64,000 nucleotides of DNA from Trichosphaerium sp. ATCC 40318 (taxonomy: Eukaryota > Discosea > Flabellinia > Trichosidae): positions 1 to 64,000 of the forward strand of contig JALMLS010000332.1 in NCBI GenBank assembly GCA_038496445.1. Direction: 5' to 3'. This document shows, piece after piece, positions 11,721 to 23,320 of this stretch. Positions within the stretch are counted from its first letter, which is position 1. Each line of letters starts with the position of its first letter. The translations under genes were made by a program, and so were the position numbers. The notes under the pieces were generated by a model. The model had not been told where the DNA came from. It made no database searches and saw nothing but the letters and a program-made list of their open reading frames with translations.

Positions 11721-12162
11721 GTGATAGCTTGCAAAATGGTATGTAGGTTTCTGATTTCATATATTTTCATTGGTAGTTTTAATGCATCGTTGTTTACAAT
11801 GCACCACCATTGTAAATAATGATACAAATTATAGGTTTATTAATACATATTATAAGTTATTTGCTAACTGTTCTTCCTTCGCTGCTTGGCTGTAATGTAC
11901 CACTAATGTAACTAATAAATACTGAATTACTTAAAAAATTTGTAGCTGTTTAAGTTTGATATGCAAAAAAGCTGTAACTTGTGGTTTAACCTAGCTGTTT
12001 GTGGCTATGGATTAATGACAAGAACCGTTACAGAATGCAGACATCAAAAAAGGCTTGTATTGAGCGTATGTCTAACATGAATGATGTTGAACTTTAGGGA
12101 ACGAAAGTTAATTTGTTTTAAGCACGGAACCGTTCTCTTTATTAATAATCTTTTGAAGTAAT

Positions 12163-13846
12163 TTAATCATCATCAGTATCACCATCTTCTGCTATATTAC
12201 TTAACTGGTAAATACATCTCGCACAAGAGCATGCAAAAAAGTATTTTTCTTCCAAACATTTTTGTCTTTCTTCAACTCCATCTGTTATATCGATATAGGA
12301 TATTGCTACTTCTTGGCCTTTATGTATCCGCTCTGTAGATAAAAACTGTAGATAAGGTATACGTTCCCTTGAGCATCGGTAGAAAGTAGTATTAGGTCCA
12401 CACGAGTGGTTGTAAAACGAGCCTAAAACAAACTTAATTGAAGCCAGTCCTTGTTTTTTTTCTTGCTTTTTTGGGTAAGACTTCTCGTACCTGTTGGGTA
12501 GACTCCATAAGCCAAACATTCTCCATTATGCGCTCCCCATACACCAAACATATTAACTCGATGTTTACAGTAAACATCAAGGAGAAGATCTTCATCCACC
12601 TGACCTTCTGGAGGTAACAAATAATTGACAAGTTGTACAACACTCCTAAAAAATAAGTTTGTCACTTAGTTTCACTGATATACCACTCAGTGTTTTAAAA
12701 ATCATTGGTAATTGTACTATTATTATTACGTACCTCAATGAAAATAGTACCTCTTCAGTATAACAGCTTCTATTTGATATAAGTTGACCATAAGTTGAGT
12801 CGAACTTGTTTGTTTTTTTGTTTTTCTTTTTTGATTCTTCTAAAAAAGAACAGTTTAATAGATTTTTCGAGCCGCTTACAACTTTTCGAGTTTAAGGCTT
12901 ATGTCAATGCAAGTAAATTGTATTCGTTGGTGAGTGTACCTATACAGTTATATCTTACAGCTGCAGCACGTATGAGCAGTCGTAGATCAGTGATTAAATC
13001 TTCACAAAATTGGTAATAATCAGCAATCCATTCGAAATCCATTCCTTGAAGTGCATGGCATTCTATATTATCATGATTTTTCCTATCCATTTCTTGACAT
13101 TCGCTTGAACAATACCAAACCTAAAAGAAAAAAAGGAAAAGTGAGTATCACGTGACATTTAATTTTTGGCAAAACTTGCTTTTTCACATTTTGGACATTG
13201 GCGTTTATCATCGTCCGCAAAATCCTCCACCTCCTTTTTCTTCTTTGAAGCTTCACGTACAGGCCTTGATGGTTTATGTGTAGTTAGATTTGGCCTTGGG
13301 TGAGAGTTAATAAAGGAGTTTTAACGAAATAATTGTTCAAAAACTTAAACATCTTTTTCCGTAACTTGTTGGATGTCTCGTCTTCTGTTGGCTGTGAAAA
13401 TCTACGGACGCAAAAAGCGCAAACACTATTAACCCTCGGCTGGTAAGGACAATGAGCCATAGGCTCACTAAAGGCGTCAGTTTGAAAAAAAAAAACACGT
13501 GAAAAAAAAGTTACAAAAATCCCATATTATTTTTCTTGCCTTTGCATTATAACTTGTGAAGCACTTATATTACGCGTCGCCACCATACCGTAACCTATTT
13601 AAAAGCATTTTTTAATAAAAAACGAACAGACAATCAACAAAAAGCGGTTAACAAAAATGATGAGTGTTCTAATACCTTTATCTTGAATCTCTGCTAGATC
13701 TACTGGATATCCAATACCTTTGAACCATTGTTTTGCCTGTACTTTATGTTGTGTTCTTGTAAGAGTTACAAGAATGTTGTCAGAGCAGTTTATTACCTGC
13801 CCTCTAACTTCTCATCATCGTCTGTCGTTATGGCAGATTTTTCCAT
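12163..13846 (-). CDS. SMYD-type SET/MYND lysine methyltransferase
   Basis: SET domain split by a MYND finger, the layout of the SMYD family that methylates lysines on histones and other proteins using S-adenosylmethionine. The N-terminal SET half reads GYGMVATRNISASQVI. The MYND finger has CAFC, then CPKC and WYCSSECQ followed by H and C ligands (KNHDNIECHAL). The C-terminal SET half carries NHSCGPNTTF and VAISYID, and the post-SET cluster is CSCARC. An acidic tail (DGDTDDD) ends the protein. Exon 1 starts MEKSAITTDDD. Two introns (13468-13539 and 13121-13179) fit the frame only with GC-AG borders (donors AG-GCAAGA and GCAAGT), and both contain CACGTG. The tetratricopeptide C-terminus of some SMYDs is absent. 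Confidence 0.85.
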
Positions 13847-14063
13847 TACTATTTTAGCTTAAACCTCTTCGTTATCAACCAATACGTTAACCAAACTGTT
13901 TTCCTAACGTACTGACTGTCGTGTCAACGAAAAAATCTATTTCTGTTATTTGTACAACAACACGGTTCTCCTTGATTGCCTAGCGCGCGTGATGGTGTTG
14001 TGAACGGCAGCGAATACACTTAAACTCACTTAAACGCTTGCTAGCGGAAGTAGGCCAAACAAT

Positions 14064-14875
14064 ATGATTGGCGCACATTTGTTGCTCTTAACAAGTACTA
14101 GTTCCTTTCCACAAGCGCTTCTGCCACTCACATTAAATGCCTAGGTTGTGTGCTGTATTTGTGTGTAACACAACCTACACAGCCTGTAGCGCCTTCAACG
14201 CCTACTACAGAGTCACCTACAATACCGCCTTCAGAGGCTCCAAGTAACGCTACTGCGTCACCTGTGGTGCCAACCGGTGCGCCTAATATAGTGCCTACCC
14301 AAATACCCACCTCAGCACCTACTGCAACGCCTGCGAGCGTACCTACGACTTCAGTGCCATCTTTGGAGCCAGCGCAACCTACTGCGCCTGAAACGCCAAC
14401 AGAAACACCTACGGTAATACCACCGACACTCAACGTAACGTTGAATGGCACAGAACCCTCAATTGACGCAAATGGTATAAAAGAACGTTTGAATTCTGAA
14501 TTCGCCTTTTAAGTATGTATAGCTAGCAGTATAATCACAACAGATGGCCTGAGACCGGTTTATCCGTTATCTACTAAGCTTGCATACGTGTTTGGGTACT
14601 TAGGCGTAAATGTAACGATGACAATAGTTTTTATGTACGTAACGATACATCTGCGCGTAGGGAAAGCGTATGACGTTAATATTTTATCATTTAGGGTAGC
14701 CGTAACATTGTTTGAAAAACGCGCCAAACTTGCGGCTAAAGGTGGTGCTAAAGTACCCTTAAAGGATATAAAAGCGAAAGCAAAGGATAAAGCAAAGAAA
14801 ACAAAGCAGAAATACGTCCGAAAGGCAACCACAAAGTACGTCAATCCGTATTTTAAGTTTTTTCAGACATTATGA
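14064..14875 (+). CDS. Secreted Pro/Thr-rich single-pass membrane protein
   Basis: The reconstruction starts MIGAHLLLLTS, and a 50-base intron within the signal peptide joins it to CVLYLCVTQ. The ectodomain of about 110 residues is made of Thr, Pro, Ser, Ala and Val with recurrent TP(T/S) and PT words, typical of O-glycosylated stalks. Introns at about 14475 and 14636 join in phase to a transmembrane stretch (LAYVFGYLGVNVTMTIVF) and a Lys/Ala-rich cytoplasmic tail ending FKFFQTL. Type I topology with a positive-inside tail is consistent. Function is unknown; a cell-surface mucin-like or adhesion stalk is plausible. It is divergent from the SMYD gene, with about 220 bases between starts. The final intron is in frame, so retention would also give an open protein. 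Confidence 0.65.
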
Positions 14876-15403
14876 ACATGTCTGATAAAAAAGTCGTCAA
14901 AAACAGATTGCCAGACAACAGTTGGTTAACGTTTTCATTAGGGTTGCAACCTCAATGATAAAGTGAATATATACGCATACAATAAAACTCAATAGCTATC
15001 TCACGTAGGTTTCTTTTATCCAAACACGAAATTTTTCAACTTTTTTTTTTACAAAAACCCGCAGTAAGCGCATCAAAAGTGCTTGTTTCCTCATTTCTTG
15101 TTAAAGAAATGACCATGCCATGGTTTTAAAGTACAGTTCAATTGCAGAAAATAGTTTTTAATGCTTTTGCCTTTATGGGAGAACTTGGTTATTTTAGGAC
15201 AGCTTTTTAAGTATAAGAGTATAATGCAAGTTACAGTCATCCTTTTAAACCATGAATGAGAGTAGTTAAGCCATTTTGAAGAAAAAGAACCGGAATACAC
15301 TTCGTCTTTACACCTTCTCTTGTTGAATAGTCAACAAGTTACTGTATTTCAGGTTTCCAAGGAGTTGTGTACACTATTTCACTTTAAAGCAATACGAACA
15401 ACT
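14876..15403. other. Intergenic
   Basis: AT-rich, with long T runs. No coding frame, RNA gene or clear repeat was seen. Confidence 0.5.
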
Positions 15404-17555
15404 ATGGTGTTATATCAATGCTCGTTACTATGCGGCTGCGTAGGCTCAACGAATAGAAGTCAAAAGCGTGTTCGGAGTAGACTACGTGCTGGACTGTTTC
15501 GCGCTGGCGTAGGTACGTTTTTTGAAGCTCTGAAAAAAGTTTCATGACGTTTGAGCAAAACTACCAAAGTGACATTTCGTTCAGGTATTTTGAGCGCTCT
15601 CTCTTTCATGTACTTTTTTGTACTTATAAACATCGCATTACACGATTCTGAAGAGTTTCGTCACCGTGTAAACACAATACGGGCTGTTATAAACTTGGAA
15701 GAATCAATTGGACAAGAACGTGGTCGATCTTTATTGTATGCTGCTGGAGGGTTTAATGGAACTGATTTGGATGCTTTGCGTGCGTAGAATTTCTATTTCA
15801 GAGTAGTGTAAATTCGAGTTGTTCAGCATTTTTTGTTTGACTCTGTTTGTTGCAGTACAGGCAAGAGCTGTTGTGGAGGATAGAACACGTATTCTACATG
15901 AAAAGTATGATCGTGGGGACCATTATCCAACCTTGGATATGGCCATTGGGTACTTGGAGACGTTTTCTGTAATCAGACAAGCTGTACGTCAGTTTGGAGT
16001 TTTTTTTTTAAAACAATCCTACTTGCGAGCCTAATAAGGCTTTTGGTGGTTACCAAGTACCTTGCCGTTAGCAACCATTGCAGTGGTAGTACACTTCGCC
16101 TTAGTTGCAGGCAAAAATTTCTTTGTGATCACGTGACCAGAAAAAACACTATTTTTACGACTATCACGTGACCAGAAAAAAAAAAGAAAGTCATAGTGGT
16201 TTTAAAACGTAATAAGCTTATGAGTTGTTTCCCTAGGTTGACGATAGTAACACCACTGAAGCAGAAATCTTTAATTTTTACACTGAGTCAAACAGGTTAT
16301 TTCAAAGGTTCACTTTGAAACAAAGTTTCACAGATTTTAAAGCTATTAACCGTGTTCTGAATGCAGTTGTTCGTGAAAGCATTGTACGTCTTTTTTGTAG
16401 CTAGCTTAATGAACATATACTTTCTGACATAGTACAGCTGTTAGAATCGCATGGTAGAGTGCGGGGAGCTCTTGGAAGTGTTTTTTCAAGAGGTGCAAAA
16501 CAAGTTATTGCATTTCGGTACTGATTGTCCTATTTAGGCTATTATTTTGACAATGATGAAATTCTAAGCATAAGAACAGCTAATACAGCTAGAGAAAGTG
16601 CTTTGGAAGAGCTTAATGTATTATTCGAAGATGACGATACTGATGTATTGATTGCAGCATTGGTTCGTTCTTTTTTGTTTAACAATAAAAACCCCCACGA
16701 TTCTGATTATGTTTTTAGAGTGGCCAACAAGTAAGGCTTGCTATAAGGAACCTTCAAATAGCTCAAGCAATAGCTGCTACTGTACGTACACAACAATATT
16801 ATTTTTTAAAAGTTTATTGTTTGCAAAGGATCCTCTTCAGTTCTCGCCAACAAACAAGATACCTATTGAAGCAAACGACTGGTTTGGCAATTACACTGTT
16901 ATTCTAGATGGTCTATCTAAAATTAGAATCCATTTGTTGTACGCTACTTCGTAAAAGAAGTAAAACTAGATATTTCTAATTTGTTTTTTTTCTGTTAGTG
17001 ATAAGCTTCAAAGAAGAACAGACAGTCGATTAGCTATCATTATTACTGAGTTTTCTATTGCTTTAATAGCATTAGTTCTTGAGATTACAGCTTGTGCGAC
17101 ACTTATAATGCTTGCTTGGCCTGTATTACGGCTATTCTGGACTATGGAAGGCAAAGCCAGAAAGTACGGGTTTTTTCTGTGTCTGCAGCATAAGTAACGA
17201 CTTTTAGGCTAAGCTCACGGAATTCAACAACTAAAAGCCTAAACACTGCATCGTTGCAACGAGTTAGCGATGATGAAGTTGAGCCTGTCAGTAAACACAA
17301 CAGCCTTTTGATTGCTGAATCGGGTACTTTATTTTTAAAGTGTACGGTTGGTTTTAACAACGCCTAATAGGAGAGTCTGAGGCTACCGAAGATTCCTCAA
17401 GTGAGGCTAAATCAATTGAAGAAGAAGCTGAGCACTCGGTTGATATAGAAAGTGTTCCAAATGACATTGAACAACCACAACCAAAACCAAAACGGAAAAA
17501 AAAGAAAAGCAAAAAACCAAAGATAATAGAATCAGTTGCATCAGTTGACGAATAG
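15404..17555 (+). CDS. Membrane protein with NIT (nitrate/nitrite-sensing-like) domain
   Basis: Exon 1 (MVLYQCSLLCGC...) ends in a basic stretch before a first membrane segment (ILSALSFMYFFVLINIALH). An extracellular helical domain follows with the NIT signature: EESIGQERGRSLLYAAGG, then a second repeat-like half with SHGRVRGALGSVFSRG. A second membrane segment (IALIALVLEITACATLIML) precedes a cytoplasmic Ser/Glu-rich tail ending in poly-basic KPKRKKKKSKK and SVDE. In bacteria NIT domains sense nitrate or nitrite in front of kinase or cyclase outputs. Here no enzymatic output domain is visible. One intron is about 250 bases and carries two copies of a TCACGTGA-containing repeat. The last exon and 3' flank are partly duplicated at 19534-19641. 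Confidence 0.7.
16128..16181. repeat. Two direct copies of ATCACGTGACCAGAAAAAA inside an intron
   Basis: Copies lie at about 16128-16146 and 16163-16181, 35 bases apart, in the unusually long intron of the NIT-domain gene. Each centres on the TCACGTGA palindrome. Confidence 0.85.
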
Positions 17556-17612
17556 ATTAACTTACTATTTCGTAACATGTGTTGATAAACTATAATACAT
17601 CAGTGTACATAA
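17504..17612. repeat. Duplicated 3'-end segment, copy 1
   Basis: It covers the last coding bases, stop codon and 3' flank of the NIT-domain gene. It recurs in the same orientation at 19534-19641 with about a dozen differences. Confidence 0.9.
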
Positions 17613-17711
17613 TCACGTGTTTTTCTTTCTGGGGTGCCACAGTTTTATGCATTCAATAACATCATGTTATGATACAAACATAAAACGAAGGAAAGATACC
17701 GTTTTTTCGAT

Positions 17712-18330
17712 TTACAAGTTTGCTTTTTTATTATTTGAGTACATGCGACCAGCTGCACCTACAGCTGCACCACCAACAACGGCACTGACAGCGATAATAG
17801 AAAGAGGAGCTGCAGCTGTAAATGCAATGGCACCAAACCCGACAGCACCAAGTGCAATAGACATCATTGTACTCGATGTTGATACTTTAGGTTGTTCAAC
17901 TAGTTTCTCATACGAAAATCTGAGCTTGGAGTAGTCACAAACAACATCTCCACTTTTTGGATTAACATACTTAACGACACGAATACTAGTGAAATATAGT
18001 TTCGGTTTATCTTGTCTTTCATAGTTCGTTAGTACAACAATGTTGAAGCAAAATAATTATAACGTACAGTCCTGCATAAGCATATGAGAATGTAGTTTTG
18101 AGTGGCATACTCTCCACCTCGCTAACCACGTGTTCAATATCTTCTTTGCGAGAGAATGGGTCGTTTCTAACAATTGAGATAAACCCTTCTAATTCTAATT
18201 TCGTTGCTGAGGCACTGCTAGCTCTTGAGTGCGAGGATAACTCCATTTCTTTTCTGTACTGTTCCCAGTCTTTGTACATATTGCTTCCATCGAAGAAATG
18301 AGGTGGGGCTCCTGTGATAGGATCGGTCAT
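17712..18330 (-). CDS. Paralogue A: protein with Ala/Gly-rich hydrophobic C-terminus
   Basis: Not a recognised family. Two exons. The N-terminus MTDPITGAPPHFFDGSN is followed by charged helical sequence including RNDPFSRKEDIEHVVSEVE. A central part contains RVVKYVNPKSGDVVCDY. The C-terminal hydrophobic segment of about 45 residues begins SIALGAVGFGAIAFTAAAP and ends AAGRMYSNNKK. The hydrophobic hairpin-like end suggests membrane insertion. An inverted paralogue lies at 26086-26685. Their C-terminal segments are nearly identical while the N-terminal halves are clearly diverged. The gene is convergent with the NIT-domain gene. Confidence 0.75.
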
Positions 18331-18719
18331 GGCTAACGTTTTATTTTGTTTTTAACTGTTTGATGCTGTCTAGCCTTTTAAAATAAGAATGATCGCAATA
18401 AGCAGAATAGTATATTATACTGTTTGGAGGTTTTGCAGTTGGGACACACGTTTTTAAAAAAGGCACTTTCCTAAAATGTAACATAGATACCAATGGTCTT
18501 AAAATCGCGTGGGTTTGCCTTTGACGCGTTTCTAGTACTTAGATTCAGCTTCTAGTTTGTGCTTCTGTTAAAAACACAAAATAATGATACTACTCCATTG
18601 GCACAAGTGAAGTACCGCCAAGAAAGCTATTTGTAGTGCCATCACTGCAAGTGCTGTGTACGTTTTTATTTTTGTTTTCAAGTAGCTACGTAGATAGCGA
18701 ACGGCAACCACAAAGATGA
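18331..18719. other. Intergenic, possibly with the first exon of the next gene
   Basis: No full exon is supported. The next gene lacks a usable ATG in its first clear exon, so its start exon may lie here, for example before the gtacgttttt donor-like site near 18659. Confidence 0.4.
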
Positions 18720-19555
18720 ACAATATGTAGCGTTGGGAACGATAAGTGTCTTCAAAATAAAATCAGTTCCAAAACAATCACTAGAATCGCAGAGCATGTT
18801 AAACAAATCAGTGTTCGAGCTCATGGTATATCTTCAGATGCCTGGAAGGAAAATCAGTCTCATAAAGAAGGCAGTTTAGCAGTGAAATCTGATGTGAGCA
18901 TTGCGTCATGTAAAAAAGTGGACGTTGAGGCGCTCATACATGGCGTTGGTAGTTATAAGAGACTGTTCAAAGACGACGATGCTCAAGTGGAGCTCGACAA
19001 CTTACAAAAAAGCCTCGAAAGGATGCACTGTGATGGCGAAGTAAAGCTATTTGTCGTTCAAAGTGATAGGTAGGTCCTGTTTGCGGCGTAATAAGCAAGT
19101 AACTCAATGCTGAAAAAAAAGAGATACACTTGCTTTGTGTTGCAGTGCGTGTGTACTTGTCAGAGAAAGATGTCGAAGTTTGATAGCTGTATAGCCATTT
19201 ATAAGTATTCAACTGCTATAGACAACACTGGTGTATACGCTGGCCATGTAGTTGGGATTTCGGGTTTGGCTATGGCTACTGTTGGCGTTGCTGCTCTTAT
19301 ACTAAGTACTGGTGGTGCTGCTGCTTTGGCTGGAATTGCAATAAGTGCTGCAGGTGCTTATGCGACAACTCAAGGAGCTTCAATGGCGAGATTGGGGGCC
19401 GATACATCCTCCGACAAAAAGTTGCAAACCTTGGAGGGGAATTTCATTTATGATCTTGAAGATAGGGTATGCTGAAATTAAAGAGCGATTTGTGTTTGCT
19501 GCTTAAATAGCTTGTACCAATAATAAAAGCCAGAAAAGCAAAAAACCAAAGATAG
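18720..19555 (+). CDS. Protein with ApoL-like Gly/Ala hydrophobic segment (5' end unresolved)
   Basis: The open frame starts just after a stop and has no ATG before residue about 100, so a start exon is missing from this model. The first exon encodes soluble sequence (ITRIAEHVKQISVRAHGISS ... HGVGSYKRLFKDDD). After an intron comes FDSCIAIYKYSTAID, then a long Gly/Ala hydrophobic block (GHVVGISGLAMATVGVAAL and AALAGIAISAAGAYATTQ). This recalls the membrane-addressing hairpins of apolipoprotein L-like proteins, though only by composition and spacing. The last exon (LVPIIKARKAKNQR) runs into sequence copied from the 3' end of the NIT gene but reads it in a different frame. The intron near 19070-19165 is a best fit and could differ. 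Confidence 0.5.
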
Positions 19556-19641
19556 TAGAATCAGTAGCCTCAGTTGACGAATAGATTAGCTTACTATTTC
19601 GTAACATGTGTTGATAACCTATAATACATCCATGTACATAA
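19534..19641. repeat. Duplicated 3'-end segment, copy 2
   Basis: It matches 17504-17612 in the same orientation. It supplies the last codons, in another frame, and the 3' flank of the ApoL-like gene. This suggests a segmental copy event that replaced or created the gene's 3' end. Confidence 0.9.
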
Positions 19642-19757
19642 AACTAAATCACTTGCTGCGCGTAAGAAACAGCGCTGAAAGAGGCCATGGTCAATGGTTT
19701 TCAAAAGTTTTTTTCTTCTATCTGATTTGTTCTCAATAAAGAAACAGAGTTATTATC

Positions 19758-20832
19758 ATGAAATCGGGAAGTAAAGAACCATCAGGAGATGAAAAAGGAG
19801 ATACTGAAGATGTTATTAACAGAAATAAATCAAAGAGTCAGCCACGTACACGTAGAAGGTCTGGTGATAATGGAAAGCGAGCTGATAGGCGGAAAAAGCA
19901 TAGTAGCAACCCACAAGTACCCATAAAAGATAAAAAAGAAAAACAACAAAGACCGTCTTCTGGAAATCGTCCTAGCCGTGATAGACGGCGTAGAAACACT
20001 GTATCTTACGGAGAAAACGGTACAGACGAAAATGGGTCCCGTGGGATTAAACAGGTGCAAGAGGCTGTGCGTATGGCTGATAAAATAGAAGGTAAGTTCG
20101 TTACAAAAACAAAAAACAAAAAAAGATTGCCTTTGTTTTTTGTTTTGGGTGACACGCGTTCTTATTACTTTTCACAGCGTTGAAAAAGCAGAACAAGGCA
20201 CTTAAAGGTCCGTGTAATTTACCGTAAATGTCGTTATTCTGTTAGTAAAATTTGACGTATGTTGCGTTTAGAACAAGTTTGGTTGGAGAAAGAGAAGAGA
20301 AAAGTGCAAAAAGAAGATATAATACGGCTTCAGCGCACGTGATTTTTTTTTCGAAAAGTACATTTTTTGTTCTATTTACTTTACTCAGTTAAAATGGGTG
20401 AAATGTACAAGGAACAAAAAATACGTCGTCAATTTGAGAAAGGTATAAATCTCACGTGGCTAGCGGGCATTCCTCCTACTTCGTTTTTTTGTTTTCTTCT
20501 TTTTTTTTTTCATGATTAAATTGCTGAGTTGCCTTTAGACTTTAACACGCGTCAACAACAACAAATAAAGGAAATGAAGGTGGATAACGAATTTATTGAT
20601 AGAATAGATACCTCTGTAATGAGTATGACTGGAAATCTGATGAACTTTTTTTGATATTAACTTTCTTGCAGATTTACGAGCAGAAAGTGATGTTTTACGA
20701 AAAGCTTTGCTTGCGATATCACGGCGTATTAGGGTAAATAGAAAGCCTAAATTGGATGTATTAAAGATATGTGTAATAGCTAGTATTGCTGTTTCAATGC
20801 TATTGCAATTGTTCCATTTGTATTTTAAATAA
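19758..20832 (+). CDS. Tail-anchored coiled-coil protein with basic N-terminus
   Basis: Exon 1 starts MKSGSKEPSGDEKGD and encodes about 110 mostly disordered residues rich in Arg, Lys, Ser and Gly (RTRRRSGDNGKR, PSRDRRRRNT). Further short exons form a charged coiled coil (KKQNKALKEQVWLEKEKRK, MGEMYKEQKIRRQFEK, LRAESDVLRKALLAISRR). The protein ends in a single hydrophobic segment, VIASIAVSMLLQLFHLYF, with two residues after it in the model. This is the layout of a tail-anchored protein with a cytosolic coiled coil on an organelle membrane. One intron fits the frame only with a GC donor (GCACGT at 20335). Function unknown; coiled-coil tether or adaptor roles are possible. Confidence 0.65.
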
Positions 20833-22225
20833 ACTTAGCAGCAAAGTGTGGAGTTGTTGCTTAATGACTCGGTCTTGGGTGAATATAGTGGCAAATTAGA
20901 GCCTCTCAGCACTAGTAAAACGGTAACTCACCACGAATATCCTTCACTGATCAGGTTTACACTGTTCCACATACGACGTACAATACTTAATGTTGCTATC
21001 AAATTACTGTTAACCGACAGTTCACAAACCAGACCCTAGAGGGTAAACTACTTGAGATTTTATCCATAGATGCAGCTAAGTTGCACAGCTGATGCACAAG
21101 TACTGTACCAAGGTTGCTGTACGCATTCTCAGTACGAATGTGAGGCTTGAATAACGCTTATAGATACCACAGTAAAACGCTTCACTTATGCCCATTATCT
21201 GCCAAAACAATACTAAGCTTTGACCGAAAGAACAAAAAACGTAGAGCACAATGTCAATACCATTTCAGAAGGTATTCATGTTTTAAATTACCACGTGATA
21301 CTTTGACTCAAGCAACAAAGTAAAGACTCTGTATTTGTAAAATAGTTAAATAATACTATCCCTTTTATTGTTCAACAAACGCGGTAAACGTGTAGTGCTA
21401 TGTGAACCCAAATGTTGCTATAAAGCTTAATTTCATAGTCGCTAGACAAGCTATGTGGTCTCACAACAAAAAGCAAAACCACAATTACTTTTTTTCGCAA
21501 AACGACATCTTTAAATTAGCAAACTCGCTTTCTGTATTCAGATCTAGTAGCAAAGTTCTTACATAAATCCCATGTTGAAGCCTGGAAGGTCTATTGGGTC
21601 TGTGGTAGAGTGGCGACATCGTAAAATTGTCTCGCAAGGGACCTAGATCTTTTTGGTATGTGCTTGCTTATTCACTCATGAAATGTTCTTGAAGACGGGC
21701 TATGACAGGTCCCAAAACATTAAACGGCTATGCAACAACCTCCATTGACGACAACTTAGTTGTGGGTGCACATATCCTATCCAAAAGGCACTTAAATTAT
21801 CAACCAGTATCAACATTACTACCCAAAGGAAAAAAAACCAAGAGTCCAGACCAAAGTCTGTAAGAATGGAGATTTGGAGCGGCGGCGGAGGTGTTGATGG
21901 CGAGTTTATTGACTAGTTTTACAGGTCACGGAGAAGTTGCACGATAGAGAGTGCAATTGGAAGATGAATGGTCAAACTACTTCCCCAATTTGCAAGACCG
22001 CTGATATTTCTTCGCCAGTAAATTGTCAAGAGATCAACCGTTTTTCGTTACAACGCATCACATGGGAAATGTACGTTACGGTAGCTTGCAACGCTAATTA
22101 CTGTAATAGTCGCACCACACGCCTAGTGCGAGTAAGAAATACCAGTTTGTACGGTTGGAAGGCGTGGTTACTCCCGACATGCAAAAAACGCTTCTAGAAG
22201 GTACGCCGCTACGATTTACTTGTAT
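20833..22225. other. Intergenic
   Basis: About 1.4 kb without a supported gene. A short frame at 21937-22197 has no clear intron context or recognisable sequence and is not called. One CACGTG lies near 21292. Confidence 0.5.
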
Positions 22226-23254
22226 ATGAGCTTTAATAAGCGTTCGCATACCAGATCTGCTAAAACTTTATTAAAAGGCATCACTTACAGTGCAAGCAGC
22301 TACCCAAAAACGAAGAAAGTGTCTAACAAGACTTCTAACTACAAAAAATTATTTGTACGCGATTTTACACAAGACTGTATTCCAGAGTCCTTTAAAGACG
22401 TTATACGTCCTATTTCATGGGAAGCGCATCAGCAAGAAAGTACGTTAAGCAGTTCAGCCTCAAATAAACGGTTCTATTTATATCTCAAAAAAAAAAACTC
22501 TTCATTCAAAAAAAAAAGTTTGATGTGAAACGTCGTCCGTTAGTAATGCCTCTGTAGGAGCTATACCTAAAAATTATAACGCTATATGTACTACTTGCTA
22601 TAGTTATGACGACGAAGGTAAGCTTGGAGGTCATGTAGACTTTATACAGTACGTGCACTATCAAGCTTGTGACTATGTTTTTTTGGATTTTTTTTGTAAA
22701 ACACAATTTACTTTGAGGCCAGTCTCTGATTGTTTTCTTTTTTTTTTTGAATTGACTTTCTTCCTTTTGTGTAGAGGATGGATTATGGTTATTTCATTGG
22801 GTCGAAGTGCCGAGTTTTGGTACAAAGAGCCAGATTGTGAGAAAATCTGTAAGTGATACAAAATCCTCCCACGTGGATTCTGACCTTTCTTCCTTGCACT
22901 CTAACATCTTTAAAGCGTTTACTGTAAAAAGTGGTGATGCTGTTGTGTTCAATGGAAGTGCTGCTTGTGGTATTACACATGGTACTACAGCAAAAGAAGA
23001 CATATCTATTTTTGTTGTTAAATTTTGACTTAGGTGTTTCATCAATTGGACCCAAGGATACATACCCAGATTATCTACCAGACAAATTTTCATCTCAAAG
23101 AATCAGCTTGCAATTCCGTAACGGCCCTAAAAACGAAAAGGCAGTACCAAAAAAAGATAAGTGGTTTTATGCCTATTGTTCAAGGACTCGTGTGCAGAAT
23201 TCTTCAGCTGAGAGATATGAAGCCGACAGTGAGTATAATTTTTGTTTAATGTAG
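22226..23254 (+). CDS. AlkB-like Fe(II)/2-oxoglutarate dioxygenase
   Basis: Starts MSFNKRSHTRSAKTLL. After a basic leader come FTQDCIPESFKDVIRPISWE and AICTTCYSYDDEG. The iron ligands are visible: H-x-D in GGHVDF, the distal His in GITHGVSS, and the 2-oxoglutarate-binding Arg region RISLQFRNG. GWIMVISLGRSAEFWYK is the core beta-strand typical of AlkB. AlkB-family enzymes oxidatively demethylate DNA, RNA or protein; the substrate here cannot be told. Four introns join in phase, one with a weak GTTCTA donor near 22472. In this model the protein ends at the in-frame stop 23252-23254. An alternative in-phase intron would skip that stop and join directly to the downstream F-box/actin gene. Confidence 0.8.
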
Positions 23255-23320
23255 TCTTTAGGTTTTAACGTTAATGTTAAAACTATTCTAATACACGTGT
23301 TAGTTTCACCGTCACATGAT

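Larger units (their letters stand above)
9387..12162. other. Gene-free, repeat-rich interval
   Basis: No gene could be supported over about 2.8 kb. It contains tandem repeats (9480-10110), short duplicated words such as gtgagcc(c/t)tagggtaa near 10535-10590, an inverted-repeat hairpin (about 10998-11313) and degenerate direct repeats (11330-11720). Codon-like structure and intron signals typical of the neighbouring genes are absent. Confidence 0.6.
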
